The notes under the pieces: generated by a model
Told to the model about the DNA's origin: nothing
What the model saw: only the letters and a program-made list of their open reading frames with translations
The model's database searches: none
Shown: one piece after another, positions 19,036-31,952 of the stretch
How positions within the stretch are numbered: the stretch's first letter is position 1
Layout of the letters: every line of letters starts with the position of its first letter
From: Armillaria gallica
Taxonomy: Eukaryota > Basidiomycota > Agaricomycetes > Agaricales > Physalacriaceae
NCBI GenBank assembly: GCA_037576215.1
Contig: JBANDB010000006.1
Span: 1,860,001-1,924,000, forward strand
Direction of reading: 5' to 3'
DNA: 64,000 bases
Program-made: the position numbers and the translations under genes

Positions 19036-22000
19036 ATGGATGCGCCCACGGATCCTCCTTTAAAGGCACCTTTCCCTCAACGACCTGGCTCTCGAATTGG
19101 CGACATGGACGTCGATATCAAGCCCATTGCTGGACCATCATCGTCGTCTGTGGCGCCCAGACCAACCCCTCCTCTTCCTCATCCTGGGCAGACCGACAGC
19201 CCTCCACCGAAACCGAATATTCCAGCCCATGCTATTGGCGAAGAGATCTCGCTTCCCTCGCGTGTCACCCCCGGTCCAAAAGTAAAATCTGGGACGCCGA
19301 AGCCAGTGACACCGACCCCGCGTCCGGGTGAGGCTCCTGCTGGCCCTCCCTCTGAGCTGAAGACGCCAGAGGCTGGAAGGCCGTTGAATGTCACGGATGC
19401 GCTGAGCTACCTCGATGCAGTCAAGGTCCAGTTCCAAGACAAACCGGAAGTCTACAATCGTTTTTTGGATATCATGAAGGATTTCAAAAGCCAAGTGTGC
19501 GGCGTGATATCGTTTGATACTAGCACTCTCACTAATCTTATTCCCTCAGCATCGATACTCCAGGCGTTATACAACGGGTATCACGATTGTTCCATGGGAA
19601 CCCTACGCTCATCGGAGGATTCAACACGTTTCTTCCAGTTGGGTATCGCATCGACGTATCTGCAGACCCCCTTGATCCGAATACAATCACCGTCACTACC
19701 CCGCAGGGAACAACGACACAAAGCACCAACAATTTTGGAATTGCCAGAATACAGCCACCCCGCGACATTCCGGGGTTTGGCCCTAACCTCGCGCACCCAC
19801 TTCCGTATCCTCCTGGTATCCCCCCGCCTCTATTGCCTCCGCTCGGCTCTCGTTCGATGACCCCACAAGCCTACCACCTGTCCCATGTTCCTCCACAGTT
19901 CGATCCTAATTTTTCTCCGGAGTTTCACCAAAGTACGCAGACGAATGCGGCGGCGTCTCTTCTTGGGAACTTGAACAACAAGAATGCCGTAGAGAAGCAG
20001 CCACCAGGAGAGTTCAACCACGCGATCCAGTACTTGAACAAGATAAAGGCGAAATTTTCGGATGTCCCTAACACGTACAAACAATTTCTTGACATCCTCC
20101 AAACGTACCAGAAAGAGCAAAAACATACCCAAGAGGTGGGCGTGTATTCTTTGTATCTTTTTGATGAAGGCATCGAGCATGATTTTTAGGTTTACTCCCA
20201 AGTCCGGGTCTTGTTCAAGGATGCTCCCGACTTGTTGGTGGAATTCAAAGCCTTTCTTCCCGAGGTGGTTCCTCCTCAGAACGGAATGGTGATCGTTCCT
20301 CAGCCATCTGGGAGTCAAACGATGTCGGCGTCACAAACTTGGAATACTCCCGATGCTTCATCCAGCTCCCCCGATAAAGCTGTAAAAAAATCCGGCCAGC
20401 CTCTGAAAAGAAAGAAACGCGTGGCAGAGAAAGATACGACTCCAGTCCCTCCAACGAAGATAGCTCCAACCAGGGTTTGTCTTATTCTTCTTCCGTAGAT
20501 TGGGTAGATTGATTCACGTATTCTGTAGGCCAAGAAACCTAAACATCACCATAAAGACACTGGCTCTCCGTCATTCTCTCCATATATGGGCCCGTCATCG
20601 CCTCAACCCACCCACGCTCATTCGCATGTACATCCACCAAACTCTCAATTACCTCCGCCTCCTGTGCCTCATTCTCACCCTATGCAACCCCCAATATCTA
20701 CGCATCCCATTTCAATGACATCTGCCCCCGGATCTGCAGATCGCCTTTTATTCTTTGATCGTGCGAAGAAGGCCCTGGAAAGTCGAGAGATATACGAGGA
20801 ATTCTTGAAGCTCCTCAAAGTGTTTTCGAATGAGATTATCGACGTCAAAACGCTGATTGACCGAAGCCGGGCCTTTTTAGGTGACGGAGATCTGATGGCT
20901 GAGTTTAAGGAATTGGTTGGGTGGGATCCTCGACAAGAGAACGTTGAAAATGGACCCCCCGGAAGTATCCGAACAGGACCTCCAGAGGCACTATCAGCAC
21001 TGCCTGTTGACGATGGAGAAGGTCCGAGCTATCGGAAACTTCCTGACAGCGTGAGTTCTACGTAGCTTCTGCAAGTCCTAATATTGATCTCCATAATTCT
21101 ATAGGAGGTACGCCTGGCATGTTCCGGTCGCGACGAACTTTGCCGGTCAGTCCTTAATGACGAATGGGTTTCGCATCCTACATGGGCTTCCGAGGAAGCC
21201 GGTTTCCTGACTCACAAGAAGAACTCCTTTGAGGAAGCCCTTCACAAGAGCGAGGAGGAGCGACATGAATATCACGTTCAACTACAGGCTCTCACGGCGA
21301 CTATAGCAGTTTTGGAACCCCTTTGCGCTCGAATCGAGGATATGACGAGCGAGGAACGGTCGACGTTCAGGCTCAAGCCTAATCTTGGTGGATCAGGACG
21401 GTGCCTATACGAGCGTATCATCAAGAAGATCTACGGTCGCGACAATGGCATGGAAATTATGAGAGCGCTGCAGGAGAACCCCGGTGTTGCAGTACCTGTT
21501 GTGCTTACCCGACTTAAGCTGAAGGACGAGGAGTGGAGACGGGCACAACGTGAATGGAGTCGGACTTGGCGCGAGGTTGATTCGAAGAACTTCTATAAGT
21601 CTCTGGATCATCAGGGCATCAGCTTCAAAGCGAATGACAAAAAAAACATCACCGCGAAGCACTTCGTTGCCGACATCGAAGCAATTAAAGCTCAGCAGAT
21701 TGCTGCCGGGTCACAAGACCAAAACCCCGCATTCGCTGCAGGCTCCGTTGGGCCACAACTTGAATATTCTTTCGAGGATACTGTCGTCTTACATGACTCC
21801 CTGAAAATGATCTTTTCGTTTTTAGACCGCTCTCAGGGCCAGTATAGCCAGCCTGAGCGAAGGAGTGTGGAGAAGTTTCTCCGGACTTTTGTGCCAGTCT
21901 TGTGTATGTATCCTTTGGCCGAGTTCAACGACGCGTGTGGACCCCCAGATGGCATCCTTGACGATGCCCATGAACACGGCGACGGGAGCAGAGGTGGGAG

Positions 22001-23491
22001 GAGATCAACAGGCAGCGTCTATTCTGTCTACTCAAATGGGATCGTTGCGGAGGACCTGCGGAAGAAACTTCTTCGAACCGTGCAGGAGAGGACGCCTAGA
22101 GGTTCAATGTCAGCGGTAGGATCCCGTGCCCCCTCACCTCCTTCGGGTCGTCGTTCACCCTCTGTTCGGCAAGATGAGCAGATCAGTCGGGCGCCGCCTG
22201 AAGATATTTGGATCAGAGAGACTGCTGCAAGTGGTCTAGCCTCCGATCACATCGTTAATGGCGGTGAATCGGATCGGCCTTTTTTTGCGAACACAACGTT
22301 TTATACATTAATGCGTCTATTGCAGGTGAGGCCCCCGTTCTGTTATTTGGTAACCCATGTGATTGAGTTACTCAATGGCGCCTTTTTTATCCAGCTGCTG
22401 TACTCTCGCCTCCTGATGTGTAAGGAAGTTGGACAACAGCTTATAGCAGACAAGCATGCGCAGCTGAAGGCTAATCCCGTAGCTGTTCAGCTGGGCCTGG
22501 ATGATCCGAATGGACCTGCGACGTTACTCACACAAACACAGGACGTTCTGAATGCCCGAGAGGATGCTAATGTCGCTTACATGTATCTTTTGGATGCATG
22601 CGACAAAGTATTTTCCGGGGAGCTGGACCAAATTACATTCGAAGAGCACATGAGATGGTTTTTCGGAAAGAAGGTGGGTGAACTTTCAGCTCCGCGCATA
22701 AGGTGCTGAAGCGAGGCACTTATTTTTGCAGGCCTATCACTTGTTTACAATGGACAAGCTGATTACCGCCTTGGTGAAACAGGTGCGTGGTGTATTTATG
22801 GAAGTGACGAGGTTGTCAATGAAAACTGATCTATTATTGTATCTAGGTCCAGACGATCATTGGTGATGTTAAGTGCCAGGAGCTATGGTCGCTGTTGCAA
22901 AGCGCCCAGCATACGAACTCGATAACCAATCAAGATGTTATTCGATATCGACGGGAGGCAGAGAGACATGTCGGTCAAGACGACCATCTATATCGAATCC
23001 AATGGGTGAGTCTATATTTGGTACACTCTATTCTTGGACAGATTTTGATATGACGGGCAGGTGCGAGGGACAAAAATGATTCGTGTACAGCTCATGTCGG
23101 CCGAAGACCCGAGTGTCGAAGGAGGTAAGGACGCTGTATCCCGCTGGCGCGAGTATGTGAACACATATGTGATGCGCCATCCCACGGAATGGATACCCAT
23201 GGAAAAAGAGACAAGCAACAGAGTGTTTCTCGCAAGGTCAGACCACCAACATCGCGCCTCGTGACTGATAGTGATACACGGACTAAATATAGGTCGATCC
23301 GGCATTCGGCCCATGGCACAGCCGTTTCAGGAGAAGGACTGATGAGTGTACGGATTAGTGTACCGACATACAAAATCGTGTATGAAGGAGGGTCAGAAGA
23401 GGCACTCTTTGCCTGTTCGACGAGTAGCTCGCTGATAGAGCGGGCACGCGTCAGGGAGGAGGAACGGAGGAAGAGTCCATGGCTACAATGA
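19036..23491 (+). CDS. SIN3: SIN3 transcriptional corepressor scaffold
   Basis: SIN3 is the nuclear scaffold that brings histone deacetylase Rpd3/HDAC1 to DNA-bound repressors. Three paired amphipathic helix domains are visible: PAH1 at about residues 117-185 ([24 protein letters not shown]), PAH2 at 307-375 ([23 protein letters not shown]) and PAH3 at about 514-585 ([21 protein letters not shown]). The HDAC-interacting region follows ([39 protein letters not shown]), and a C-terminal Sin3a region ends in SPWLQ. Ten exons: 19036-19496, 19550-20135, 20190-20474, 20529-21050, 21105-22325, 22395-22673, 22732-22782, 22847-23005, 23061-23236, 23293-23491, giving 1,312 residues. The 69-nt intron at 22326-22394 is stop-free and in frame. 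This is the first host gene after the transposon island. Confidence 0.93.
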
Positions 23492-23787
23492 GTACCGTAT
23501 AGGAGATGCTATTTATAGGTATTAAAAGTCAGAACAGGAATTTAATCGATGGGTGTAATTTTAGGATAATAATCGGAAATGACCAGATAAGGGCAAAAGG
23601 GTAAGTTTTCGACGAAATTGGAAGGATCAATTTTGCGCTGTTGTCGATTCGTCCTTTCATATACTTGCCTCCCCCCGTGCTGGGTGAGCCAAGACCAAGG
23701 CCCCACAAACACCCATCGTGCTTGGCGCTAGATCTCTGCTATCCTGTCTACGTACTGTCTGAGCCTGGCTTGGCGAAGACATTCATA

Positions 23788-25644
23788 ATGTCAGGTGTCG
23801 CAGGCTGCGCTCCTTCGGATTACTATCAACCAAGCACGAATTCTCCTCCTCGTCGAGCCCGACGTTCTCGACGCCCCATCCATCATACCCCAGCTCCCTC
23901 CTCTTCTCTTCTATCCCTCCTGGCCACCGTGGTTGCATCACTCCCGGCCGTCGACGCCAGTCCCATACCTCTCTCTTTTCTCTGCCCACGATACCGCCAA
24001 GATTTCGCGGCAGTCGAAGAAACGTGTAGTCGCGACGTTTCCGACTCTTCTACTGTCCCATCAGTCCCAGTTCGTAAGCAGTTTGGCATTCGAACGATTC
24101 CTATACAGTATGCGAAGGGCTCAGACGGCCAGTGGAGACGGGTGGATACATACACGCTATATGGTTCAACGATGTGCCCAGTGAGCAGCGCTGCTTCATA
24201 TAACCTGATTGTCTCTTCTGACAGTCCCTAGTCGTGTTCCACTTCCAGCTACCAAGCTTCATCGGGCACGTCCGACGACAGCATTGCCGCATCAGCCTCA
24301 GCTTCCCCATCTGAGGGCGACATTCTTGACACCCTTCCCAGAGGCTGGAGACCACAAAATCACGAGCCGCGTACTACACTCATAGTCACTCTTTCCCTTG
24401 TGCTTGCTTTCGTCATATGTTTGCTTATTATCGGCTGCCTTTACTGGCGCAACAGACGACGACGCAAGCCCAAGGAAGATATAGAGATGCGCACTTACAA
24501 AAGGAGGAAACAGCCTGTCGCTGACGACGAAGAGGCGCTATCTCAGGGTGGTACCAAGAAGAAGAAGAAGATATGGGCTAGAGCTACTGCAAGATGGAAG
24601 GCTAATGCCCGCCATTCTGCCAGGCAGCGTAGGGGGAAGAAGGCTTTCAGCGTCAACCGATCCCCTTCACGACCTGAAGCTGCCCCTCCAGAACATGTGC
24701 GCGACGCAGAGGACGTTTCTTCTGGAACTGCGTCTCCCTCATTGTCCAGATATTCATCACGTCGCTCTTCAGTTACCTCAGTGGAGGGCACACAGCCAGT
24801 CATAATAGCCCCTCCGAACCAATTTTCAGATGTTTCTCGTTTATTTCCTCCAGATCCAATAGCTGTCTCGGATGCACCACCATCATCTCCTCCTGCATAT
24901 CATCATCCCTCTCGTTTATCTGTGCCTCAGATTCATACTTGCACCCCAGGTCTCGCATCGCCTTCGGACGGACTTGTATCCTCCGTTGCTTCCCCTCTAA
25001 CTCCATACCATTCCAGACAACCATCCCAGTCCTCAGGTGGGTATCTGTCTTCTAATGAGGATTCAGAAGAGTTAGGTTACTCGTCATCTGCCCATGCGGC
25101 GCATGTGGCCACTGATGACAAGGCGCTTCTTCAAAGGCTCAATCAATTTGCCAGTTCACCTCCCCAAGATGGCAACATCTTGGGACATAATCAGGAGTCT
25201 TCAGCACCTGTTTGGCAGGATGAGCGATTGGATGCCTTTACGGACGTACACAGCTTCATCGGCGATGGTCCCTCTCCAACGCCGAGCAGTTCACTCTTCC
25301 CTGCTCCACCGGTACCTTTGTCATCCAAAGGAAAAGCTGCTTCGGAGTATTACGGGTATGACTACGCAACCTTCGAAGATATACAGTCTCTCGAACCAGA
25401 ACTCGGACCCTCTGCGCCTCCTTTCGAAGCGGTCACTAGTGATCCTCCACTAGAGTTGCACGAGCTGATACCCTCTGCCCCACCTCCGGAGATCGATGTG
25501 GATGGCGCTGAGGATATGGCTGCGGAACTGCATGACGATGAAGCGTCTTTGTACGAACATCAGGGCGTCCCCGGGGAGACTCATCTGCCGCCGCAAAATG
25601 CTGATGAAGGTCCTTCCCTGCTTCCTCCGCACTATCAATCTTGA
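23788..25644 (+). CDS. Single-pass membrane protein with a long Pro/Ser-rich cytoplasmic tail
   Basis: Two exons, 23788-24180 and 24232-25644, give 601 residues. The N-terminal region has a basic stretch then a hydrophobic segment (SSLLSLLATVVASLPAVDA, about residues 45-65) that could be a late signal sequence. A Ser-rich extracellular stretch and a strong transmembrane helix (IVTLSLVLAFVICLLIIGCLYW) follow, then a basic stop-transfer run RNRRRRKPK. The rest is a disordered tail rich in Ser and Pro with several PSAPP-like motifs near the end (FEAVTSDPP, LIPSAPPPE), which resemble late-domain/ESCRT or PPxY-type adaptor sites. An upstream Met at 23641 is in frame; I prefer 23788 by context. The overall plan resembles fungal surface sensors, but I do not recognise the family. 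Confidence 0.75.
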
Positions 25645-26686
25645 TATTTTTTTTTCATCCGGGGTTGGATGCATGCCACTTAGTTACCATCGATTGTATA
25701 CTTAAGGTCATTATCTGTGGACGTATTTGGGGAGTTATATTGGCATAGTATTTTTAGCGACATATGTAGTTTTAGCACGCAATACAGTACGTACGACGAC
25801 GAAGTAATTCGAAAGGAATTAAGGATGTTTGAAACCGATTTGCCACACCTGAAGCACTCGCATGCGGGTCCAGACTTGAATTGTTCCCTTCATGTTGTCA
25901 AGTCTTGCGAGACTGGGTGTTGAGTTAGTAACAGTGACGGGGTGACAGGGATGGGAAAAATGTATAAAATTTTCTGCTGTGTGGCTGGCATATTTGCGAC
26001 GACTGCGGCTCCGTCCATCGCGCGTAATAGCAAGGTGGTTATGTTTAGTATACAATTTGGAGTCAGCAAGGTGAGAACGTTCCTGGGACCTGCACTATTA
26101 CGAGCTTCAGGATGGTCTTAAGTCTAGTTCCGCAGAGTCGCAGTTACACCGCGTAGAGAACACTAAACACAAAAGAGTACCCTGCGGTCGTGCCCATAAG
26201 GATTCGCATCACATGCGTCAGAAAATGAACGGTGACAGGACAGGCCGTTCGCGTAGTTGTGCAAGATTTGGTTCCGGCAATGGTTAACTTGCTGCTAGGG
26301 TGTAATAATCGGTCGACCAGAACGAGATCCTCATGGCCCCGAGATGACAACGGCGCCAAGATAAATTCAAGAAACACAGTGTGCTCCTCCCGGAACTCCA
26401 GTCCCAACATCCAGTGCGGTTCCCGTAGCTCCTGATACATATAGTCTGATTCAGAGGATCCGTGATAGTTATCAGACTGACACAAGCTTGACGAAGGACT
26501 AAAAGAGAGAAATATCGGAGCCGTCAAACAGTTCAGATATTTTCAGAAACGCTGTCCAATGAAGACACCGTGTCCGCATTTGGTTTGCCGTGCCGGTCAG
26601 GTCATCGGTGGCGGTGTAATTGGGTCGTGGGAAGATACTACCTGATCTTATCCCAGAAAATTTTGGGCTCACCTTCAGCACTCATC
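25645..26686. other. Intergenic region, one weak minus ORF
   Basis: A 127-codon minus frame (26527-26144) has no recognisable motif and no supporting splice partner, so it is not called as a gene. The last 100 bp form the SYO1 promoter. No TATA box is obvious. Confidence 0.4.
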
Positions 26687-29265
26687 ATGGGCAAATCACA
26701 GAAACAACGCGCAATGCGGCGGCACAATCCAATGCGAGTACCAGACTCGCATCTACCTCACGGTCTCGCCCAAGCGTCCTCGACGTCCTCAAAAACAGAG
26801 GCCATTTTGCCTATCATTCAAAAGGTTATTACAAGTGCTTTTCTGCCGTTACTGCAGCTGATGGTCTTCGAGGCCAGATGGAGAGTGCTGATTCCTCAGA
26901 ACGGAAATGGGCCTGTGTAGCGGTGTCGAATCTGATTCAGAACGATCCTTCAACAAGGCGACTGCTTCAAGGAAAAAATGTCGTTGGTGCATTGATAGCA
27001 CGATTGACTGACAATGAGGAGGAAGTTGTTATTGAGGCCATGGGATCCTCCGGTGCGTGCATCTGGGTGTCACACTTCATTCTGCGCGTTGATGCAGCGA
27101 GCAGTAATCTGTGCATCGATGGCGGTTACGACATATGCGCGGAAATGTACAATAAAAATATCCTGGTGCCATTGAAGACCTTCATTCCCAAGGTTTTATT
27201 CCATCAGCTCCCAGTGTCAGCTCATGTATTGATCTTTCGTGACAGATATCTTCGACCCTTGAACAGTTTCTGCAAACACCCAAATCTGCACCAGAAAATG
27301 CAGTAAAAGTGGTATACGAGTTTGCGGACAACGTCATCACAACTTTGTGGTGCCTATCGTGCGTGTTTCTTCCGTAAATAATAATTTTTTGCTGATCTCT
27401 ATGCCAGAGAAACGTCAAATAAGGCCCTGAATGCAATCAATGCCATACGTTTGGCACCATTTCTGATGTCTTTCCTTGCGTCTCGCGAACAACTTCCCAT
27501 TGCTCCCGTTGTAGCTGCCGGTACGTTGGCTCTGTTCATTCGGCTTTCTGGTATGTTTTGTACTTATGGTTGTCACCAGCTCAGTGCCTATACGTTTTGA
27601 CTGACGACAACGATCCGGCTATAAGCGATGTCAGAGCTGATGCCGGATATATATCTTGTCTTCTTGACATTGCGCGTTCTGTTCAAGATGGTACAAAAGT
27701 CAATGGCAAGTCAAAAGACCCGGATCAACGTTCTATAACCCTCGGTGTTTTAGCCGCAGGTAGGCTTACTACTCGAATGCGTAGATACCCATGGTTTCAT
27801 GTTCTCTCAGGTATTCTCCGGAATATTTCGCCGCTACCCCCACCTGTGGCAGCCTCCTTCGTTGATATTGACAAAGACATCGTTCTGCCTTTGCTACAGC
27901 CTGTGATCACATCGATATCTCTTCCCGACATTTCCAATAATGTGCAGACCCTTGTTTCCCAACAGGTTCGGCTCTTTCTCTCTCAGCCGTATTGCCGCAG
28001 TGTCTAATTTAATCTAGGCCAATACACCACAAATTGACAAACTGTCCCTGAAGAACACACCAAAGTCTGATCATAAATCCCCCATAGAGATTGAACTGGA
28101 GCGCCTGGAGACTCGCCTTCGAACTGTTCAACTGGCTCTTGAAATATTGACAGGAACTTGCGCGACTCTGCCAGACCCGAATCTGAATGTCGACGAGGAA
28201 CAGATTAAAAACGATGAAGACGATGAAGACGAAGAAGAAACAGAAGGTAATGTTTTGGTAAAACAATTAACTATCTTGCTGATCAAAGAAAATGCAGCGG
28301 AGGATGTGGATGTTGATATGTCTGCTATCAACGAAGACAAACCTGCTTCAGAACAGTCCGAAACTGTGTCACTGCTTCCCTCCCTAGTTCCAGCTCTGTT
28401 AGTCCTCGCCCAGCCGACCTCACTTTCATTCCCACCTCTTGCGTCCGTATCTGTACACCCCCCGACGACGTCTGCTCTCAGCGGCATACACGTCAGTGCG
28501 CTCGAGTGTTTGAATAACATTTTCCTGTCTTTGGCCAGTGTCCCGAACTCCTCCGTCTCTTCTGACAAGGAAGCCGGCCAAAAGGTATGGAAAGATGTGT
28601 GGACGGCGCTGAATGTTGTTGGCCCAGAATTCGGCATGGGCCAGGAGCGAAGACGAGAAGTGTGGGAGATCTCCGTTGGTGTTCTATGGGGGATTGGCAA
28701 TGTTTGGAAGGGCTCCTTGGTTTGTCGTTCATTCTTGACGGTGGCAGTAACGATGTTGATTCAAATTGAATAGGCACCCGACGTGGATGAGGTCAATCTT
28801 CTCATCCAATTCTGCAATGCGAGCTCCGACGCGCAGACACGCGTCAAGTGCATCGGAACACTGGAGTGTTTGGCCCAATACCCTGATTCTCTGGATGGCA
28901 ATCGAGTATGTCCTAAGAATATCCTCCTTCCGCGCAACATCCTCATCACCTATTCTCAGATAATATCTGAATACTTGTTGTCATTTCTTCCGACTGGCAC
29001 ATCGCCAGATGCCGGTGTCGAACCCGTTCTCCAATCGGTATCAGCGATAATCGATATATATTCCGATGAAATGCTACCGTACGACACAAACTTTCGTCAA
29101 GGAGGATATCTGGGCCGACTGGCGACGAGTATAGATAGCATGAAAAAGCTGGTGAAAACCATTGACCGGCGGAAACCAGGCGGCCGGGTGTTGAGGTTGA
29201 GGGGAGAAGAGGTCCGCGACAATCTCATTGCATTTGTGCAATACCGGAAAAATTTGAAGCTGTAG
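26687..29265 (+). CDS. SYO1: Symportin Syo1 (HEATR3-like), co-import factor for ribosomal proteins uL18/uL5
   Basis: Syo1 carries Rpl5 and Rpl11 together into the nucleus for assembly of the 5S RNP. The N-terminus MGKSQKQRAMRRHNPMRVP is the basic start typical of the family. An armadillo/HEAT solenoid follows (KWACVAVSNLIQND, LLQGKNVVGALIARLTDNEEEVV, NLCIDGGYDIC), interrupted by the acidic loop characteristic of Syo1 (KNDEDDEDEEETE). Eleven exons: 26687-26824, 26878-27052, 27098-27192, 27246-27358, 27408-27520, 27580-27759, 27811-27965, 28018-28246, 28298-28719, 28774-28905, 28960-29265, giving 685 residues. The intron 28247-28297 is 51 nt, stop-free and in frame, so its retention would add 17 residues after the acidic loop. 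No damage is seen. Confidence 0.88.
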
Positions 29266-30156
29266 GCTGCATTTAGTTATCACCTTTTTTCTAGATTTCC
29301 AATTGGTTTTATGGCTCCGCAGCAACCCGGATATGCGGAAAGACTTCCGCCGAGGTTAACGTGAAGAGTTGCGGATTGATTCCTATCAACAGCTAATTAT
29401 AATGTGAAGACATCCATCAGTGATTACCATTTTTGGATGCGTTAGTGTGAGTGCAAATCTTCGTTTGCGGTACTTTCCGTCTACTTGTTGGTTCCGTTGT
29501 TATTTCTGACGACTGAATTAAAGTCTATGAGTAATACTGCACGGTGATTCATTTGTAAGTTCAGAGAAAACCATGTTTTGTACATTGTGATCCGTTGGCG
29601 CATCACGATCACTCGCAGCAGAAGCAATAGTTACCCTTGATCATCTTACGACGCCTATGTAGCCTGGCTATGCAGCTCCTCAGAGAGGTACGAATACGCT
29701 AGGTACGTAACGCATACTACTTCCTTCATTTTATCATTTCCGTAGGTAGAATGATCTACGCGGTAATCGAGAGACAAACTCTGCCTAGAATTTATACCGA
29801 GAGTTATACAGTTGACAGGCAGAAGGGGATTACAAAGAGTAGAGTACTATATTACTCCCGCATCTTCTCCCAGGAGATGTTATGCACCGGAAAACAGATC
29901 ATACACTGTACAGAAATAGACATTGCGTAACAGTTCGTAACAGTTATAAACCTGCCCTGCCTGCCCCTTATAAACTGCTCATAGTCACATCGATGCTGCG
30001 GTCTATGCCGTTCGGTAAGTTGAAATATGGAGGTTTTTCAGAAGCGGTGAGAACTCCGGTAGTTATTATGACATACAATTGGGTGCGTTAGGCGGTTATA
30101 CATACATTCCGTAGGTTCTTAAGCAGCGTCAATTCTACGCAGACTCTCAACACACT
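29266..30156. other. Convergent intergenic region
   Basis: Lies between the 3' ends of SYO1 and the dehydrogenase-like gene. No ORF or RNA gene can be supported. It is moderately AT-rich. Confidence 0.4.
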
Positions 30157-31705
30157 TTACTCTTCTCTTACGACGGCCGTGTGCTGTGACGGTCAATTGA
30201 GTTGCGGACCGAAAGGCGAATTGAAGCTGATCTGACCTTTGAGCTATCAAAAGCGTCCAGGCCGGCGGCTACCCTGGTGCCTGCGATAATGGCACTCCAG
30301 TCAAGGGGATCGAAAACATCCCTGCCTTCTGCTTTCATTGTGTTATTAATAGCGCGAGCCGTGACCAGATGCTGGTAGGCAATGTCGGCAAGAGGCATCG
30401 GCGTATTATGCTCATCTGTGAGGCGGCGGATGTGGCTGTCGATTATTGTTGATATATTGGAAATACCATTGACATAACGAAGTGAAGATGACGACCCACC
30501 TGGCATCTTTGATACCACCGTCAATGGTGAATCCAACTGATCCATCAAAATGGTCGTTCTTCATTTTCTCCGAATAGCCGATAAACCTGGAGAATATTCA
30601 GGAAAGGACATTATTAATAGCAAGAAGCGGAAAGCCGAACGGAGGAGCAGGGAATATGTCTAAGCACAGTAGGTCAGTAAGCCTGATGAGTGGATCTGTG
30701 GATGAGACCCACCTTTAACGATACTATCAACACTCTCGGCTCCAATGCCCGATTTCTCTGCGAGTGTGTAAGCCTCCGCAAGGATTTCCAGACTTCCGAG
30801 AACCATAGAGTTCGCAATTAACTTGCAGGTGGGCGCTAAGCAAAATTGAGGATGTTGGATGGAAGTGAAGGTAAATATGGGTACCTTTCTCAAGGTTTTC
30901 TCCTAGGTCGATGACCCTCCGTCCGACTGCAGGTACAAGCAGATAGGCTACATCCTTCTTTGACCTATAATCGCCGCTCATGACTGACAGAGACCAATGA
31001 GTTTTGAGGAGGTGAAATCAGGGACGAACATACCGATGAGAAGCTGCCTGGCATCGGCAGCCTTGGGAGCACCGATGACGGGACAGGTTACTAGATTGGA
31101 ATGGGGGATTGCAGATACAAGGCTATCAAGTTCTCCTAGAACGTGTGTTAGAAGACATGTCTAATTTGCCCAGGTAGCTATTGATTACCAGCGAGAGTGG
31201 GATATGTCTGTCATCGCACTGAGTATCAGTTGAGTAATGACCAATGCTAAAAACACGAACTGTGCTCGTTTCCACAAAGATCTTGTGTCTTACGGGTGGT
31301 GTATGCTGTATCAATTACTTCTGTTGGAGTTCGAAAGGTCCTCTAGTCAATATGACGTACCGCAAGGGTCTTTGTCAACTGCTCGTAGACCGACTTGACC
31401 ACCGAGTCGTTCGCCAACGAGGTAAAGATGATATCACACTCCGTTGCGATCTGTTCCAGATTCTGGGCAACACGAACGTTCTCCGCCCCAGCCTCTTCTA
31501 GTAGTTTTTGAACTTTTGGCTGCGATCGATTCCATACCAACAAAGGTGGAGCATTTTGAGGCCGACGGGTAGCCAGATTTCTGGCCATATAGAATCCCAT
31601 GGACCCGATACCGACAAATCCCACCTGTGGTGCAGATGCTCCCGGTGTCTGAGGTCGTGAGTATGGTATTCCAGCAGAAGGCAGAGTATGGAGAAGATCG
31701 GACAT
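30157..31705 (-). CDS. 3-hydroxyisobutyrate dehydrogenase-like NAD(P)-binding enzyme
   Basis: This is a member of the beta-hydroxyacid dehydrogenase family, which oxidises short hydroxyacids such as 3-hydroxyisobutyrate in valine breakdown. The Rossmann motif GFVGIGSMGFYMARNL is at residues 29-44. The substrate-binding signature region and the C-terminal all-helical domain follow (LIANSMVLGSLEILAEAYTL, GFTIDGGIKDA, LTDEHNTPMPLADIAYQHL). Ten exons: 31705-31361, 31305-31261, 31207-31189, 31135-31034, 30983-30885, 30835-30713, 30659-30641, 30586-30500, 30435-30237, 30183-30157, giving 354 residues. Two exons are only 19 nt long. No mitochondrial targeting signal is obvious, so a cytosolic family member of unknown substrate is as likely as the mitochondrial enzyme. 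It is transcribed divergently from the kinase; the start codons are about 250 bp apart. Confidence 0.85.
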
Positions 31706-31952
31706 GGTGGACGCGTAGCGGATGAAAGTAAGTATCGATGACCGCTTTATATGATCGGCCCATGATCACCTAAAGCGGAAATAGCCACGTGAGCAACACG
31801 AACACTGTTTCGTACTGTTAGCAGTGCTACTGCAAGAGCTACCACTAAACGGATCAGGCCTATGCCCATCTCCTCCTTGCTCCTATCCTCCTAGATCACG
31901 CATCCTTATATTCGCAGGAGATATTCCTTGAATACGGTCACAGTTGTCTTTC

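Noticed and set aside
26144..26527. 127-codon minus frame upstream of SYO1
   Set aside because: No family motif. An apparent upstream start would overlap the SYO1 start codon and could not be spliced in phase.
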